Origin: Devosia oryziradicis
GTDB taxonomy: Bacteria; Pseudomonadota; Alphaproteobacteria; Rhizobiales; Devosiaceae
DNA length: 64,000 bases
NCBI RefSeq assembly: GCF_016698645.1
Contig: NZ_CP068047.1
Location: forward strand, 248,001 to 312,000
Reading direction: 5' to 3'
The notes beneath the pieces were generated by a model. That model made no database searches. It saw only the letters and a list, made by a program, of their open reading frames with translations, and was not told where the DNA came from. This document shows, piece by piece, positions 45,170 to 54,460 of the stretch. The position numbers and the translations under genes were made by a program. How positions within the stretch are numbered: position 1 is the first letter of the stretch; each line of letters begins with the position of its first letter.

Positions 45170-47575
45170 TCACGCCGCCAGGTGGCGCGGGTCTTCCGAG
45201 CGCTCCTTGAGCACGAACACATCCACGATATGGTCGAGTTCGCTTGCCTGCGACTCGGTTTGCTCGATCGCCGCATTGCTTTGCTCGACGAGCGCCGCAT
45301 TGTGCTGGGTCATCTCATCAAGGGTTCGCACGGCAACGTTGACCTCATCGATGGAGGTAGCCTGATGCTGGCTCTGGTGGGCGATTTCCTCCATGAGCTC
45401 GTTGCTGGCGCGCGCCGCGCTGAGCATCATCCCCAGCTTTGCCGCCGCCTCGGCCACGAGGCGCGACCCGCCACTGACCTCGGTCCCCGACTGTTCGATC
45501 AAGGTCTTGACCTCCGCCGACGCTTCGGCGGCCGACTGGGCCAGCCGCCGCACTTCCACCGCGACCACGGCAAAGCCCTTGCCCGCTTCGCCCGCCCGCG
45601 CCGCTTCCACCGAGGCATTGAGCGCCAGGAGGTTGGTCTGGAAGGCGATGTCGTCGATAAGGCCGATGATGCTCGATATCTTGCCGGAGGAGTGGGTTAT
45701 GCGCTCCATGGCCTGGTTGGCCTGGGCCATGACGACCGCCCCTTCATCGGCCGTGGTCGCGACACTGCTGGCGGCCGCACTGGCCTCCTGGGCGCGCTTG
45801 GCATTGGCCTGCACAGTGGTGGCCAACTGCTCGATCGTGGCCGAGGTTTCTTCGATGGTCGCGGCTTGGCGTGTCGTGCGCTGGCTGAGGTCGTTGGCGC
45901 CCGACAACAGTTCCCCTGTCGCCGCCTTGAGCGACTGCGAAGTCTGGCGAAGCTGGCCGACGATCTCGGCCAGCCGTTCTGCCACGGCATTGGTATCGGT
46001 CTTGAGCCGTTCGAAGGCGCCGCGATACTGCCCGGTGACGCGCCGGGTGAGATCGGTATTGGCCAGCGAAGCCAGCACGGCGCCGGTTTCGCTGAGACCC
46101 CGATCAACGGTTTCGACCAGGCCATTTACGCTGCCGGCCAGCTCATTGAGTTCGGGATCGGGGAAGGCGGTCTCGACGCGCCTCGAGAAATCGCCGGCGA
46201 TCGCGGCATTGACCACCTCGCCGAACGACGCCTGAAGCTGTTGCATCATGCTGGCACGGTCGATGCGGCGCTGGGCAGATGCAGCCCGCTCTCCCTCGGT
46301 CAGATCGCCCATCCTGATGGCGTTTTCCTTGAACACCTCGACAGCCTTGGCCATGGCGCCCAGTTCATCACCGCGTTCGGTGCCTCTGACTTCGGCGCTG
46401 AGGTCACCGCCCGACAGGGCTTCCATGGTTCGGGTCAACCTTGTCATGGGCTTGGTAACCGAGCGCGCGAACAACAGGCCCAGCGCCGCGACGCCAACCA
46501 GCAGGCCCGCCCCGGTGACCAGCATCAGGTTGCGGATGTGGGCGATGGGCGCCATCGCTTCCCCTTCGTCGATGACGCTGACCAGGGCCCAGTGCTGGCC
46601 CAGGAAATTGATCGGCACCGCGGTGGTGATCGTGGGCACGTCGCGGTAGGTCGAATAGGTGCCCTGCGCCGTGGCGCCGCCGAGGGCCGCCTCGATCACA
46701 GGGGAGTCGAACGGGGTGGTAAGGTAGTCGTTCGATGCGGTGAACGCGGAATCTGAGCGCATGAGCCGGTCGCTACCCACGATAAAGGTTTCGCCGCTTT
46801 CGCCCATGCCGTTCCGCGATGCCATGGTGAGATTGACCTGGTCGAGCGGGAGCTGCACGGCGAGTACGCCGGCCGGGGCGCCTTCCTTGGTGAAGATGGT
46901 GGTCGCGACGAACCCCGCCTGGGCGCCGCCCGAAGGGGCATAGGCGACGTCATCGGCGAAAGCCACCTGGCCCGGCTCGGTGAATGCGGCGGCCTCGCGG
47001 AAGGCGCGACCGAGCGCGGTATCGGCATAGGGACCGCCGCCTTCGGCCAGATTGGTGGCGTATTCATCGTTCTTGTTGACGGTGTAGAGCAGGTTGCCCT
47101 TGAGGTCGAAGACGTAGAGATCGACATAGCCCCGCGCCTGGGTCACGGCGCGCAATTGCGGATGCTGGCCGTTGTGGCTGAAATTGTAGTTCAGCTTGAT
47201 TTCGGTATTGGCGATATTGAGCTTCCAGCGCTCCCCTGGCGGGTTGGGATTGTCGGTGACGTAAGCCTTGCGCAGCGTCTCGGTGGGGTTTTCGGTCTGG
47301 CTCCAGTTGATCTCCATCAGCCGCACGGTTTCCTGGGCCGCGGCCGTCGTGCTGAGCTGGATCACGTCTTCGGCGAGCCCATCAAGATAGAGCTGCACCT
47401 TTTGAGCGCGCTCGATCGCGACGGCCTCCTGCCGCTCCTGGGTGAGGCTCGCGACTGCCGAGGCACCGATCAGGTATCCCGCCAGGCCCACTGCGGCACT
47501 GACGAGCAGGGCCGAGCCGACGATTGCGGCAGGCAGTTTCTGGGCAATAGAAAGGCCACCAAGTCCGATACGCAT
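45170..47575 (-). CDS. Methyl-accepting chemotaxis protein with Cache-type sensor
   Basis: About 801 residues from ATG 47575 (GGGGGAACGG upstream). TM1 near residues 15-37, a long extracytoplasmic sensor of dCache type ([71 protein letters not shown]), TM2 near 325-345, HAMP ([20 protein letters not shown]) and a second HAMP-like block, then a full MCP signalling hairpin with tip [28 protein letters not shown]. No C-terminal CheR-tethering pentapeptide; it ends DPRHLAA. Ligand unknown. Confidence 0.93.
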   Translation of the reverse strand: MRIGLGGLSIAQKLPAAIVGSALLVSAAVGLAGYLIGASAVASLTQERQEAVAIERAQKVQLYLDGLAEDVIQLSTTAAAQETVRLMEINWSQTENPTETLRKAYVTDNPNPPGERWKLNIANTEIKLNYNFSHNGQHPQLRAVTQARGYVDLYVFDLKGNLLYTVNKNDEYATNLAEGGGPYADTALGRAFREAAAFTEPGQVAFADDVAYAPSGGAQAGFVATTIFTKEGAPAGVLAVQLPLDQVNLTMASRNGMGESGETFIVGSDRLMRSDSAFTASNDYLTTPFDSPVIEAALGGATAQGTYSTYRDVPTITTAVPINFLGQHWALVSVIDEGEAMAPIAHIRNLMLVTGAGLLVGVAALGLLFARSVTKPMTRLTRTMEALSGGDLSAEVRGTERGDELGAMAKAVEVFKENAIRMGDLTEGERAASAQRRIDRASMMQQLQASFGEVVNAAIAGDFSRRVETAFPDPELNELAGSVNGLVETVDRGLSETGAVLASLANTDLTRRVTGQYRGAFERLKTDTNAVAERLAEIVGQLRQTSQSLKAATGELLSGANDLSQRTTRQAATIEETSATIEQLATTVQANAKRAQEASAAASSVATTADEGAVVMAQANQAMERITHSSGKISSIIGLIDDIAFQTNLLALNASVEAARAGEAGKGFAVVAVEVRRLAQSAAEASAEVKTLIEQSGTEVSGGSRLVAEAAAKLGMMLSAARASNELMEEIAHQSQHQATSIDEVNVAVRTLDEMTQHNAALVEQSNAAIEQTESQASELDHIVDVFVLKERSEDPRHLAA

Positions 47576-47699
47576 CCGTTCCCCCAAATCGGCAGTCCAA
47601 GGCAACATCCGCGTTTAAAGATAAATATTTATTACCGTCCTAATTATTCATATTACTTGAAAATATCGACGACGGGCGGCAGGCGATGCCGGGCGGTGT

Positions 47700-48116
47700 T
47701 TATCGCAACAGGCCAGCCATGCCGGCCGTGAGCTGTCCCAACGTCACCTGCCCGATCTTGTCCCTCCACTCCTGCTCGATGGCGTCTCGCTCGCGCGTCA
47801 CCACATCCACCAAATCGAGTCCCTTCCTGGTCGCCGAGATTGCCAGGGCTCGTCTGTCGCCGGTGGCGGTCGCGACCTGGAGCAGCCCGGCCTTTTGCAG
47901 CTTGGCCACCGTCTTGGCGGCAAACTGCTTTGTAGTTCCGATCATCTCGGCGGCGCGCTGAACGGAGATCGGCTCGTCGCCCAGACACCAAAGCAGCTTG
48001 ACGTCGGGCATCCCGATCTCGGGATGGCCTCGGTCCGCCAGGCGGGCCAACAGAGCCGTCCGTCCAATTTGCGCCAGGGCTTGAACGAGTTCGAACGGGG
48101 AGTCCGGGTGGATCAT
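47700..48116 (-). CDS. MarR-family transcriptional regulator
   Basis: 138 residues from ATG 48116 (a GTG at 48128 is possible). Winged helix at about residues 28-95: VKLLWCLGDEPISVQRAAEMIGTTKQFAAKTVAKLQKAGLLQVATATGDRRALAISATRKG, including the wing D-R motif GDRRAL. Divergent from a small membrane protein gene; three inverted repeats fill the 66-bp gap, so autoregulation and control of the neighbour are likely. Confidence 0.88.
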   Translation of the reverse strand: MIHPDSPFELVQALAQIGRTALLARLADRGHPEIGMPDVKLLWCLGDEPISVQRAAEMIGTTKQFAAKTVAKLQKAGLLQVATATGDRRALAISATRKGLDLVDVVTRERDAIEQEWRDKIGQVTLGQLTAGMAGLLR

Positions 48117-48118
48117 TG

Positions 48119-48164
48119 ACAAAGACACCTTTGTTGTCTAATTCGACAACCGAATTGTCTAATT
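48119..48164. promoter_or_regulatory. Tandem MarR operators
   Basis: ACAAAG-ACAC-CTTTGT (48119-48134), TTGTC-TAATTC-GACAA (48134-48149) and GACAA-CCGAA-TTGTC (48145-48159) overlap. The 10-mer TTGTCTAATT is repeated exactly at 48134 and 48155, 21 bp apart, two helical turns. Located between the divergent MarR gene and the small membrane protein gene. Confidence 0.7.
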
Positions 48165-48182
48165 TCTGGAGGGGCAAGTAAA

Positions 48183-48527
48183 GTGTCGACCGTCGAAACG
48201 CATATCCGTCCCTGGTATGTCATGCCTCTCTCCACACTGGCCGGGATGTTCCTGGCCAATGGGCTTCCCCATATGCTGGCCGGCCCCCTGATCCTGCGCC
48301 TGCCGACGCCTTTCTCAGGTGGTCCGGGCACGCTTTCGAGCCCTATGGTCAATGTGCTGTGGGGTTTGTCGAACATCGCCATTGGCCTGCTGCTGGTCCG
48401 TGCCCTGCGGCCGTGGGCGTCGAGCAAGGCGCCTCGCCTTGCGGTAGCGCTCGGTGCTGCGGGGTTCCTGGTGTTCCTGACCTGGGCAATAGGCTCCCTG
48501 CCGCTACCGGGCCGCTTCGCCCCGTAG
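48183..48527 (+). CDS. Small membrane protein under MarR control
   Basis: 114 residues, GTG start at 48183 with GGAGGGG upstream. Three hydrophobic segments: YVMPLSTLAGMFLANGLPHMLAG, NVLWGLSNIAIGLLLVRAL and LAVALGAAGFLVFLTWAIGS. The conserved-looking N-GLPH motif (FLANGLPHMLAG) occurs in small integral membrane proteins of unknown role. Divergent from the MarR gene and likely repressed by it. Confidence 0.75.
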   Translation: MSTVETHIRPWYVMPLSTLAGMFLANGLPHMLAGPLILRLPTPFSGGPGTLSSPMVNVLWGLSNIAIGLLLVRALRPWASSKAPRLAVALGAAGFLVFLTWAIGSLPLPGRFAP

Positions 48528-48660
48528 TCCGCACTGTCTTGGGCCAGCAGAACTTTGCGCTGATGGACCGATGGTTCGTAGCCCGTCACCATGGTGGAGC
48601 GGGCGAACGGACTGATGTAGCGTGGGGGCGAGGGTTCACCGGCAAACCACGGCAAGCGGC

Positions 48661-49077
48661 ATGAGCGTCACCATTTACCACAACCCCGATTGCGGCACCT
48701 CGCGCAACACGCTGGCCATGATCCGGGCAAGCGGGGTCGAGCCGCGTATCATCGAATATCTGCAAACGCCACCCGACCGGGAGCAGATCGTGCGACTGGT
48801 CGCGGCGGCGGAACTGACGCTGCGGCAGGCCCTGCGGCAAAAGGATACCCCCTACGCGGCGCTGGGCCTTGATGATGCCGGGATGGACGACGATGCCCTG
48901 CTCGACGCGATCGAGGCCCATCCTATCCTCTTGAACCGGCCTTTCGTCGTGACGCCGCTGGGCGTGCGGCTGTGCCGGCCCAGCGAAGTTGTGCTCGAGA
49001 TCCTTGACAACCCCGATATCGGACCGTTCACCAAGGAAGATGGCGAGGTCGTCATCCCCGCGTCGAGAGGCGCGTAG
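48661..49077 (+). CDS. arsC: Arsenate reductase, glutaredoxin-dependent (ArsC)
   Basis: 138 residues. Start at ATG 48661 (GGCAAGCGGC upstream). The catalytic Cys is in IYHNPDCGTSRNTLAMIRASG; the Arg pair of the family is in FVVTPLGVRLCRPSE and NRPFVV. Thioredoxin fold; reduces arsenate with glutathione/glutaredoxin. Isolated copy with no arsB/acr3 beside it; may also be an ArsC-like Spx/YffB-type protein, though the HNPxCGTSRN motif favours ArsC. Confidence 0.9.
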   Translation: MSVTIYHNPDCGTSRNTLAMIRASGVEPRIIEYLQTPPDREQIVRLVAAAELTLRQALRQKDTPYAALGLDDAGMDDDALLDAIEAHPILLNRPFVVTPLGVRLCRPSEVVLEILDNPDIGPFTKEDGEVVIPASRGA

Positions 49078-49245
49078 TGACCGGCGCGCAAGAACCGGAT
49101 TGCGAGACCCGATTGCAACGATGTTGCGCCCATGAGGGCCTTTTCCGAATGAAATTGCGCCGTGGGTCGCCGTGGCGTGACAAATGCAGGAAAGTCCCAA
49201 GCGCGCTATGCTAGGATTTATCCCGATCATTGCTGCGAGGCTGAG
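49078..49245. other. Intergenic region before DadA-like gene
   Basis: 168 bp with no recognised motif beyond GAGGCTGAG in front of ATG 49246. Open frames here are extensions of the oxidoreductase frame to a spurious upstream start. Confidence 0.4.
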
Positions 49246-50499
49246 ATGGACGACGTCATCATTCTGGGAGCGGGCATTGTCGGGGTGGCGACGGGCATTC
49301 ACCTGCTGCGACGCGGACGCAGCGTCACCCTGATCGACAAGAACCAGCCAGGACGGGAAACCAGCTTCGGCAATGCCGGCATCATCCAGCGCGAAGGGGT
49401 GCGGCCGCATCCATTCCCGCGCGACCTCGCCATGCTGATGCAGGTGGGCCTGCATCTGAGTACGGCCGCGCGCTATGAGCCGCTGGCCCTGCCGCGGCTG
49501 GCGCCAGCCCTGCTCAAATACTGGTGGGCTTCGTCGCCCGAGAGCTACAAGCGGGTGGTGCAGAGCTATGCGCCGCTGATCGGCCGCTCGATCGTGACCC
49601 ATGCGGACCTGATGGCGCAGGCGGGGCCGCATGCCGAAGCCCTGGTCAGCAAGAGCGGGTGGCTGTTGGCATTTCGCAGCGACAGGGGCTTGCGACACGA
49701 GGCGGAAAAGGCCCGCGAGGATGCGACCCAGTTCGGCATTGCGCACAGGGTCGTGGACTGGCCCGAGCTCAAGGCAATGGAGCCAAGCCTCAAGGGCGGG
49801 CTGGCCGGGGCGATCCTGTGGACCGACCCGTGGACCGTGCGCGACCCCGGCGCGCTGGTGGGCGAGTATTTCAAGCTGTTCCAACGGCTGGGCGGCACGT
49901 TCGTGTCGGGGGCGGCTAGCGGGCTGAGCCAGGATGGCGGGGTGTGGTCGACCGAGGTGGGCGGCGTGCGCCACAGCGGCAGGCAGGCGGTGATCGCGCT
50001 GGGGCCATGGGCGCCCGAAGTGCTCGACAAGCTGGGCTATCGGCTGCCGCTTTTCGTCAAGCGCGGCTATCACATGCACTATGGATCAGAAGACGGAGCA
50101 AAGCTCAACCAGCTGATCCTCGATGCGGAGGTGGGCTATGTGCTGGCGCCCATGGCGCGCGGCATCCGGCTCACCACGGGAGCGGAATTTGCGCTGCGCG
50201 ACGCGGCGCCGACGCCGATCCAGCTCGGGCGGGCGGAGCGTGCCGCCAAGGAGCTGTTCCCGCTGGGCGAAAGGCTCGACCCCGAGCCGTGGAAGGGGGC
50301 GCGCCCCTGCACCCCCGACATGATGCCCATCATCGGCAAGGCGCCACGGCATGAGGGGCTGTTCGTGGGCATTGGTCACGCCCATCACGGCTTCACGCTG
50401 GGTCCTGCAACGGGGGAACTGCTAGCCCAGACGATGACCGGCGAGCAGCCGGCGATCGACGTGAAGCCATTCGGCATGGAGCGCTTCCTGGGGCGGTAG
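49246..50499 (+). CDS. FAD-dependent D-amino-acid dehydrogenase-like oxidoreductase
   Basis: 417 residues. FAD-binding GxGxxG motif at residues 8-13 in VIILGAGIVGVATGIHLLRRG, followed by the Asp/Glu contact (VTLIDKNQPGRETSFGNAGII, the DadA signature). C-terminal motif ARPCTPDMMPIIGKAPRHEGLFVGIGHAHHGFTLGPATG binds the cofactor. DAO superfamily, like DadA; likely substrate is a D-amino acid or related amine. Single gene, no dadX neighbour. Confidence 0.9.
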   Translation: MDDVIILGAGIVGVATGIHLLRRGRSVTLIDKNQPGRETSFGNAGIIQREGVRPHPFPRDLAMLMQVGLHLSTAARYEPLALPRLAPALLKYWWASSPESYKRVVQSYAPLIGRSIVTHADLMAQAGPHAEALVSKSGWLLAFRSDRGLRHEAEKAREDATQFGIAHRVVDWPELKAMEPSLKGGLAGAILWTDPWTVRDPGALVGEYFKLFQRLGGTFVSGAASGLSQDGGVWSTEVGGVRHSGRQAVIALGPWAPEVLDKLGYRLPLFVKRGYHMHYGSEDGAKLNQLILDAEVGYVLAPMARGIRLTTGAEFALRDAAPTPIQLGRAERAAKELFPLGERLDPEPWKGARPCTPDMMPIIGKAPRHEGLFVGIGHAHHGFTLGPATGELLAQTMTGEQPAIDVKPFGMERFLGR

Positions 50500-50513
50500 G
50501 TCGCAGCCCTGGG

Positions 50514-50560
50514 TTGACAAGACATCCCATCGCCAGTATTTAGCTAATTACGTAATTAGC
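50514..50560 (+). promoter_or_regulatory. ArsR-gene promoter with 18-bp operator palindrome
   Basis: TTGACA (50514-50519), 17-bp spacer, TATTTA (50537-50542), then directly the perfect palindrome GCTAATTACGTAATTAGC (50543-50560). ATG follows at 50574. A repressor on the palindrome would cover the transcription start. Confidence 0.8.
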
Positions 50561-50573
50561 AAAGTACGCAAAT

Positions 50574-50930
50574 ATGGCCGATCTGCTGAGCATTACCTTC
50601 GCCGCACTGGCGGACCCGACGCGACGGGCTATCCTGGCGCGGCTGACGCATGGGCCGGCGACGATCAACGAGCTGGCCGAGCCGTTCGACATGACCCTGC
50701 CTTCGGTATCGCGGCATGTGAAAGTGCTGGAGGAGGCAGGCCTGGTGTCGAAGGCGCGGGAGGCGCAGTTCCGCTCATGCCGGCTGGAAACCCTGCCGCT
50801 GGAGGCGGCCGACAGCTGGCTGGCCGAATACCGGCAATTCTTCAGCGAGCGCTTTGACCGGCTGGAAGAGCAGATCAAGGCCATGATGGCCGAGCGGGCA
50901 AAGGACAATCCCAAGCAAGGAGAAGGATGA
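50574..50930 (+). CDS. ArsR-family regulator (metal-independent AHSA1-linked type)
   Basis: 118 residues. Winged helix with FAALADPTRRAILARLTHGPATINELAEPFDMTLPSVSRHVKVLEEAGLVSKAREAQFRSCRLE. No ELCVCD-type metal-binding motif. Its pairing with an AHSA1/SRPBCC gene (overlap at 50927-50930) is the common SdpR/YgaV-like arrangement in which the regulator controls the SRPBCC gene. Autoregulated through the palindrome upstream (inference). Confidence 0.92.
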   Translation: MADLLSITFAALADPTRRAILARLTHGPATINELAEPFDMTLPSVSRHVKVLEEAGLVSKAREAQFRSCRLETLPLEAADSWLAEYRQFFSERFDRLEEQIKAMMAERAKDNPKQGEG

Positions 50931-51418
50931 TGGCACCGACCTACCGAGAGGAACGCGGCTTCGTGCTGACCCGGATGCTGGATGCGCCGCCCGAAGTGGT
51001 GTGGCAGGCCTGGACGCAGCCCAAATACCTCGACTGGTTCTTCAATCCGGGAACGCGGACCTACCTGCCAACCAGCGTCGACCTGCGGGTCGGCGGGGCG
51101 TGGCGCCAGCATATGGTGGAAAGCGAGAGCCGGCAGTATGTGACCGGCGGCATCTACAAGGAGATCGTGCCGCATCGGCGGCTGGTATTTGCCTGGGGCG
51201 CCAGTGGCGGCTGGCCGGATACCGATGCGGGGGATGGGCCTCAGGTGACCGTGGAACTGACGCCCGAAGGCGAGCGCACGCGAATGGTGGTGGCGCTGCA
51301 CCTGCCCGACCAGCTGAGTGCCGCGGAGGTGCAGGACTGGCTCGACAAGGGGCTCGAGCCAGGCATGGCCATGACGATCGACAGGCTGGTGGCCCGCTTC
51401 ACGGCCAAGGCCGCCTGA
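50927..51418 (+). CDS. SRPBCC/AHSA1-family protein
   Basis: 163 residues, START-like fold. Landmarks: FVLTRMLDAPPEVVWQAWTQPKYLDWFFNPG, VDLRVGGAWRQHMVESESRQYVTGGIYKEIVPHRRLVFAWG, VTVELTPEGERTRMVVALHLPD, and a C-terminal helix GMAMTIDRLVARF. Binds a hydrophobic ligand in a deep pocket in this family; the ligand is unknown. Coupled to the ArsR gene by overlapping start/stop. Confidence 0.92.
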   Translation: MMAPTYREERGFVLTRMLDAPPEVVWQAWTQPKYLDWFFNPGTRTYLPTSVDLRVGGAWRQHMVESESRQYVTGGIYKEIVPHRRLVFAWGASGGWPDTDAGDGPQVTVELTPEGERTRMVVALHLPDQLSAAEVQDWLDKGLEPGMAMTIDRLVARFTAKAA

Positions 51419-51457
51419 GGCAGGGCCCCGGCCAGTGGCCGGGGTCCGATGGTTGGT

Positions 51458-53194
51458 TCAAGACAGGGTCGGTTCGATGAACAGGGTCAGCGTATCGTCC
51501 TGAATGGTGGCGCCAACCACCTGATCGAGGGGGATCTGGGCATCGTCCAACACGCCCGATATGGCCGGATTACCCTCGATGGCGGCGCGGATGGCATCGA
51601 CGTCGCTATCGACCAGGCTGCGCTCGCAGCCATCGATGCGGACCAGTTCGAGCGTATCGGCACCGGCAATGGCCTGTGGCGTCGCCGCGGCACCAGATGC
51701 CAGCGCCAGCACGCCGATATCGCAATCGAGCGCGGCGATATCGAAGCCCGCACCGACAAAGGCGGGCGGGGTGACACCGATGACCGGAGCCGGGCCCTGG
51801 ACAGGTGCCGGCAGGGGCGGCGGGTTGCCAGGGCTGCCCTTGTCGCCACCCGAGGTGCTGCCCGTAGTGGTGGTATCGGTATCGCGGGGCGAAGGGCCGC
51901 CGGTGGTGGGGGTGGTCGGGCCACCATCGTTGTCGTCATCGCCGGGTGTGCCCGTGCCGGTGTCGCCATCGGTTCCGGTATCATCCCCGCCGGGGCCGCC
52001 GGATGTGTCGGTGCCATCAGGATCACGACCTGGTAGCAGCGTCAGGTCGATGCTGGCGAGCTCGTCGACGCTGCGGTCGGCCAGGTCGCCATCGTTGCCG
52101 AGCAGCCGCAGCTCGACCGCGGCGCCAAGCGGCTCGGGCAGAAGCGCGACATCCAGCTCGGCCAGTTCATCGGGCGACAGCAGGTCGAGGTCGATAGCGG
52201 CCAGTTCGGCCGGGGTCAGGTCGGCGTCTTCGCTATCGCTGCCCAGGAGGCGAAGCTGCGCGGTGGTGCGCAGATCGTCGGGCAGCAGGTCGAGGTCGAT
52301 CTCGGCCAGCTCGTCGCGGGTGAGCGCGTCGATGTCGAGCGTCGCCAATTCGCCGGCAGTGGGTGCCGTAGTGGCATCCCCGTCGCCCAGGAGCGCCACG
52401 TCAACCAGGCCATCGAGCACGATGACCTCGGTGGCGCCGTTTTCGGCGATCTGCACGGCCAGCACGTCAGTGGGGTCGATGCCCTGCTGGTCGAGGATGG
52501 CGCCGAGTTCGACGCTGGCCGAGATGGCGTCGAGCAACTCGTCGCGCCCCGGGCCGCCCAGGTCGATGGCGGCGCGGATGTCGGCCAGACTGTCCTGGCC
52601 CAGCAGATCCAGCACGGCGACGATGGCGACGCGACGATCGTCGATCGCGCTGTCGAGGTCCAGTCCAGCCAGGTGCGGCTGGCCGATCAGGTCAAGCAGG
52701 GCACCCTTGCGGGCCGTTTCGTCCAGTCCGGCAATCCGGATATCGCCGGTGACAAGGCTGGAACCCGACGGCGCGGGGCTCTCGAGCACGTCGATATCGG
52801 CGTCCAGAACGGCATTGTTCGAGCCGCCGATATCAAGATCGATCAGCTTGCCGCCATGCGGGCCCGTGCTACCCTGTCCGCTGCCAGTGCCCTGCCCGAG
52901 GTTGACATCGACATCAACCAGGTTGCCACCGGAGCCGGTGTCATCGCCGTCGTTGCTGTCGTTGCTGCCGCCGACATTGACATCGGCGTCGACAGCCAGG
53001 CCGGCATCTTGGCCGGTATCCACATCGACATCGGCATCGAGCAGGCTGTCGCCTCCGACATCGACGTCGGCATCAGCCTCAATGCCCGGGACATCAAGGT
53101 CGACATCGACGCCGAGCAACTGGGCCTGGGTGGTGGGGGTAACAAGCAGTGCCGCTGCGAGTGCGGCGGCCGAGATGTAACTCTTGGTTTGCAT
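51458..53194 (-). CDS. Secreted Asp-rich repeat protein
   Basis: About 578 residues from ATG 53194. Signal peptide at 1-25 (LAAALLVTPTTQAQ). The N-terminal quarter is built of DVDVD/DADVDV strings. The middle contains two roughly 43-residue repeats: LDIDALTRDELAEIDLDLLP and LDLLSPDELAELDVALLP, each closing with LRLLG plus a D-rich turn. A Gly/Thr/Asp linker (GDDTGTDGDTGTGTPGDDDN) leads to a C-terminal domain with two cysteines (ALDCDIGV, RIDGCERS). Very acidic; calcium binding or adhesion is a guess. No anchor seen. Confidence 0.75.
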   Translation of the reverse strand: MQTKSYISAAALAAALLVTPTTQAQLLGVDVDLDVPGIEADADVDVGGDSLLDADVDVDTGQDAGLAVDADVNVGGSNDSNDGDDTGSGGNLVDVDVNLGQGTGSGQGSTGPHGGKLIDLDIGGSNNAVLDADIDVLESPAPSGSSLVTGDIRIAGLDETARKGALLDLIGQPHLAGLDLDSAIDDRRVAIVAVLDLLGQDSLADIRAAIDLGGPGRDELLDAISASVELGAILDQQGIDPTDVLAVQIAENGATEVIVLDGLVDVALLGDGDATTAPTAGELATLDIDALTRDELAEIDLDLLPDDLRTTAQLRLLGSDSEDADLTPAELAAIDLDLLSPDELAELDVALLPEPLGAAVELRLLGNDGDLADRSVDELASIDLTLLPGRDPDGTDTSGGPGGDDTGTDGDTGTGTPGDDDNDGGPTTPTTGGPSPRDTDTTTTGSTSGGDKGSPGNPPPLPAPVQGPAPVIGVTPPAFVGAGFDIAALDCDIGVLALASGAAATPQAIAGADTLELVRIDGCERSLVDSDVDAIRAAIEGNPAISGVLDDAQIPLDQVVGATIQDDTLTLFIEPTLS

Positions 53195-53340
53195 TTGTCC
53201 GCTCCATGAAAAAGCTGGAGGGCCAACGCAGATTTGGGCGGGCGTGGTTTCAACACAGTCCACGCTGCGGTTAACGCCTGTTTACCGCAATTGTGGCAAG
53301 TGCAGGCAGGGACGGGCCGATGCCGCCCCTGCGCGCATTA

Positions 53341-54378
53341 TCAGCGCAGCCAGCCGCTGGGGCGCGGATGGAGCTCCATCTGGCCGTCTTTGGTAGCCGC
53401 ATCGATGGCCTCGACCTCGTCGGCGGAGAGGCTGAGATTGTTGAGCACGCCCAGGTTGTCCTTGAGCTGATCGAGGTTGCGCACCCCGATCAGCGCCGAG
53501 GTCATTTCCGGGCGACGCAGGGCCCAGGACAGAGCCAGCTGCACCATGGACTGGCCGCGCGAGCGAGCGATTTCGGCGACCTTGCCGACCGCGTCGAGCA
53601 CACGCGGCTCGATATGGCTGGCCCGCAGCGTGCCATTGGGATTGCCGCCGCGGGTGCCCTCGGTGCCACCGGCATTGTATTTGCCCGAGAGGACGCCCTG
53701 CGCCAGCGGCGAGAAGGCGATGATGCCGATGCCCAGTTCGCCGCAGGCGTCGATGGTGTGGTCGTTCTCGATCCAGCGATTGATCATGGAATAGCTGGGC
53801 TGATGGATGGTCGTGGCAATGCCCATATCCTTGAGGATGGCATGCGCCTGCCGCGTTTCCTTTTCCGGATAGGAGGAAATGCCGACATAGAGCGCCTTGC
53901 CGGAGCGGACGGCCTGAGCCAGCGCACCCATGGTTTCCTCGAGTGGGGTCTCGGGGTCGTAGCGGTGGGAATAGAAGATATCGACATAGTCGAGCCCCAT
54001 GCGCTTGAGCGACTGATCGAGGCTGGCCAGGAGATATTTGCGCGAGCCGAAGTCGCCATAGGGGCCAGGCCACATGGTGTAGCCCGCCTTGGTGGAGATG
54101 ATCAGCTCATCGCGATAGGGGCGGAAATCGCGGGCCATGACCTGGCCGAACAGTTCTTCGGACGCGCCGGCGGGCGGGCCGTAATTGTTGGCGAGGTCGA
54201 AATGGGTGATGCCCTGATCGAAGGCATAGCCCAGGATTTCCATGGCACTGGGATAGTCGCGCGTGCCGCCGAAATTCTGCCAGAGGCCCAGGCTGATCAC
54301 CGGCAGCTTGAGGCCGGAGCGGCCGGAGCGACGGTATTGCATGGTGTCATAGCGCGCCGTATCGGCCCGATAAGTCAT
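53341..54378 (-). CDS. Aldo/keto reductase (YghZ/L-glyceraldehyde-3-phosphate reductase type)
   Basis: 345 residues from ATG 54378. AKR catalytic residues: Asp and Tyr in HFDLANNYGPPAG, Lys in IISTKAGY, His in DIFYSHRYDPETPLEET. The AKR14-type motifs RRSGRSGLKLPVISLGLWQNFGG and MTSALIGVRNLDQLKDNL are clear. NADPH-dependent reduction of aldehydes such as L-glyceraldehyde-3-phosphate or methylglyoxal. Its start faces the trhO gene divergently. Confidence 0.93.
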   Translation of the reverse strand: MTYRADTARYDTMQYRRSGRSGLKLPVISLGLWQNFGGTRDYPSAMEILGYAFDQGITHFDLANNYGPPAGASEELFGQVMARDFRPYRDELIISTKAGYTMWPGPYGDFGSRKYLLASLDQSLKRMGLDYVDIFYSHRYDPETPLEETMGALAQAVRSGKALYVGISSYPEKETRQAHAILKDMGIATTIHQPSYSMINRWIENDHTIDACGELGIGIIAFSPLAQGVLSGKYNAGGTEGTRGGNPNGTLRASHIEPRVLDAVGKVAEIARSRGQSMVQLALSWALRRPEMTSALIGVRNLDQLKDNLGVLNNLSLSADEVEAIDAATKDGQMELHPRPSGWLR

Positions 54379-54460
54379 GGCGAGTCTCCAACGATTTCTC
54401 GATTTGGCCCGGTGGGCGGGCGGTGGTATGAGCGGGCCGATGAACGAACGGCAACGCAAG

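Noticed and set aside
48661..49077. Full arsenic-resistance operon around arsC
   Set aside because: No arsB/acr3, arsH or metal-type ArsR adjacent; the ArsR at 50574 belongs to the AHSA1-linked group.
51458..53180. A 539-codon Ser-rich plus-strand frame opposite the Asp-rich gene
   Set aside because: GC-skewed antisense of the GAC/GTC repeats; no ribosome site or signal peptide.
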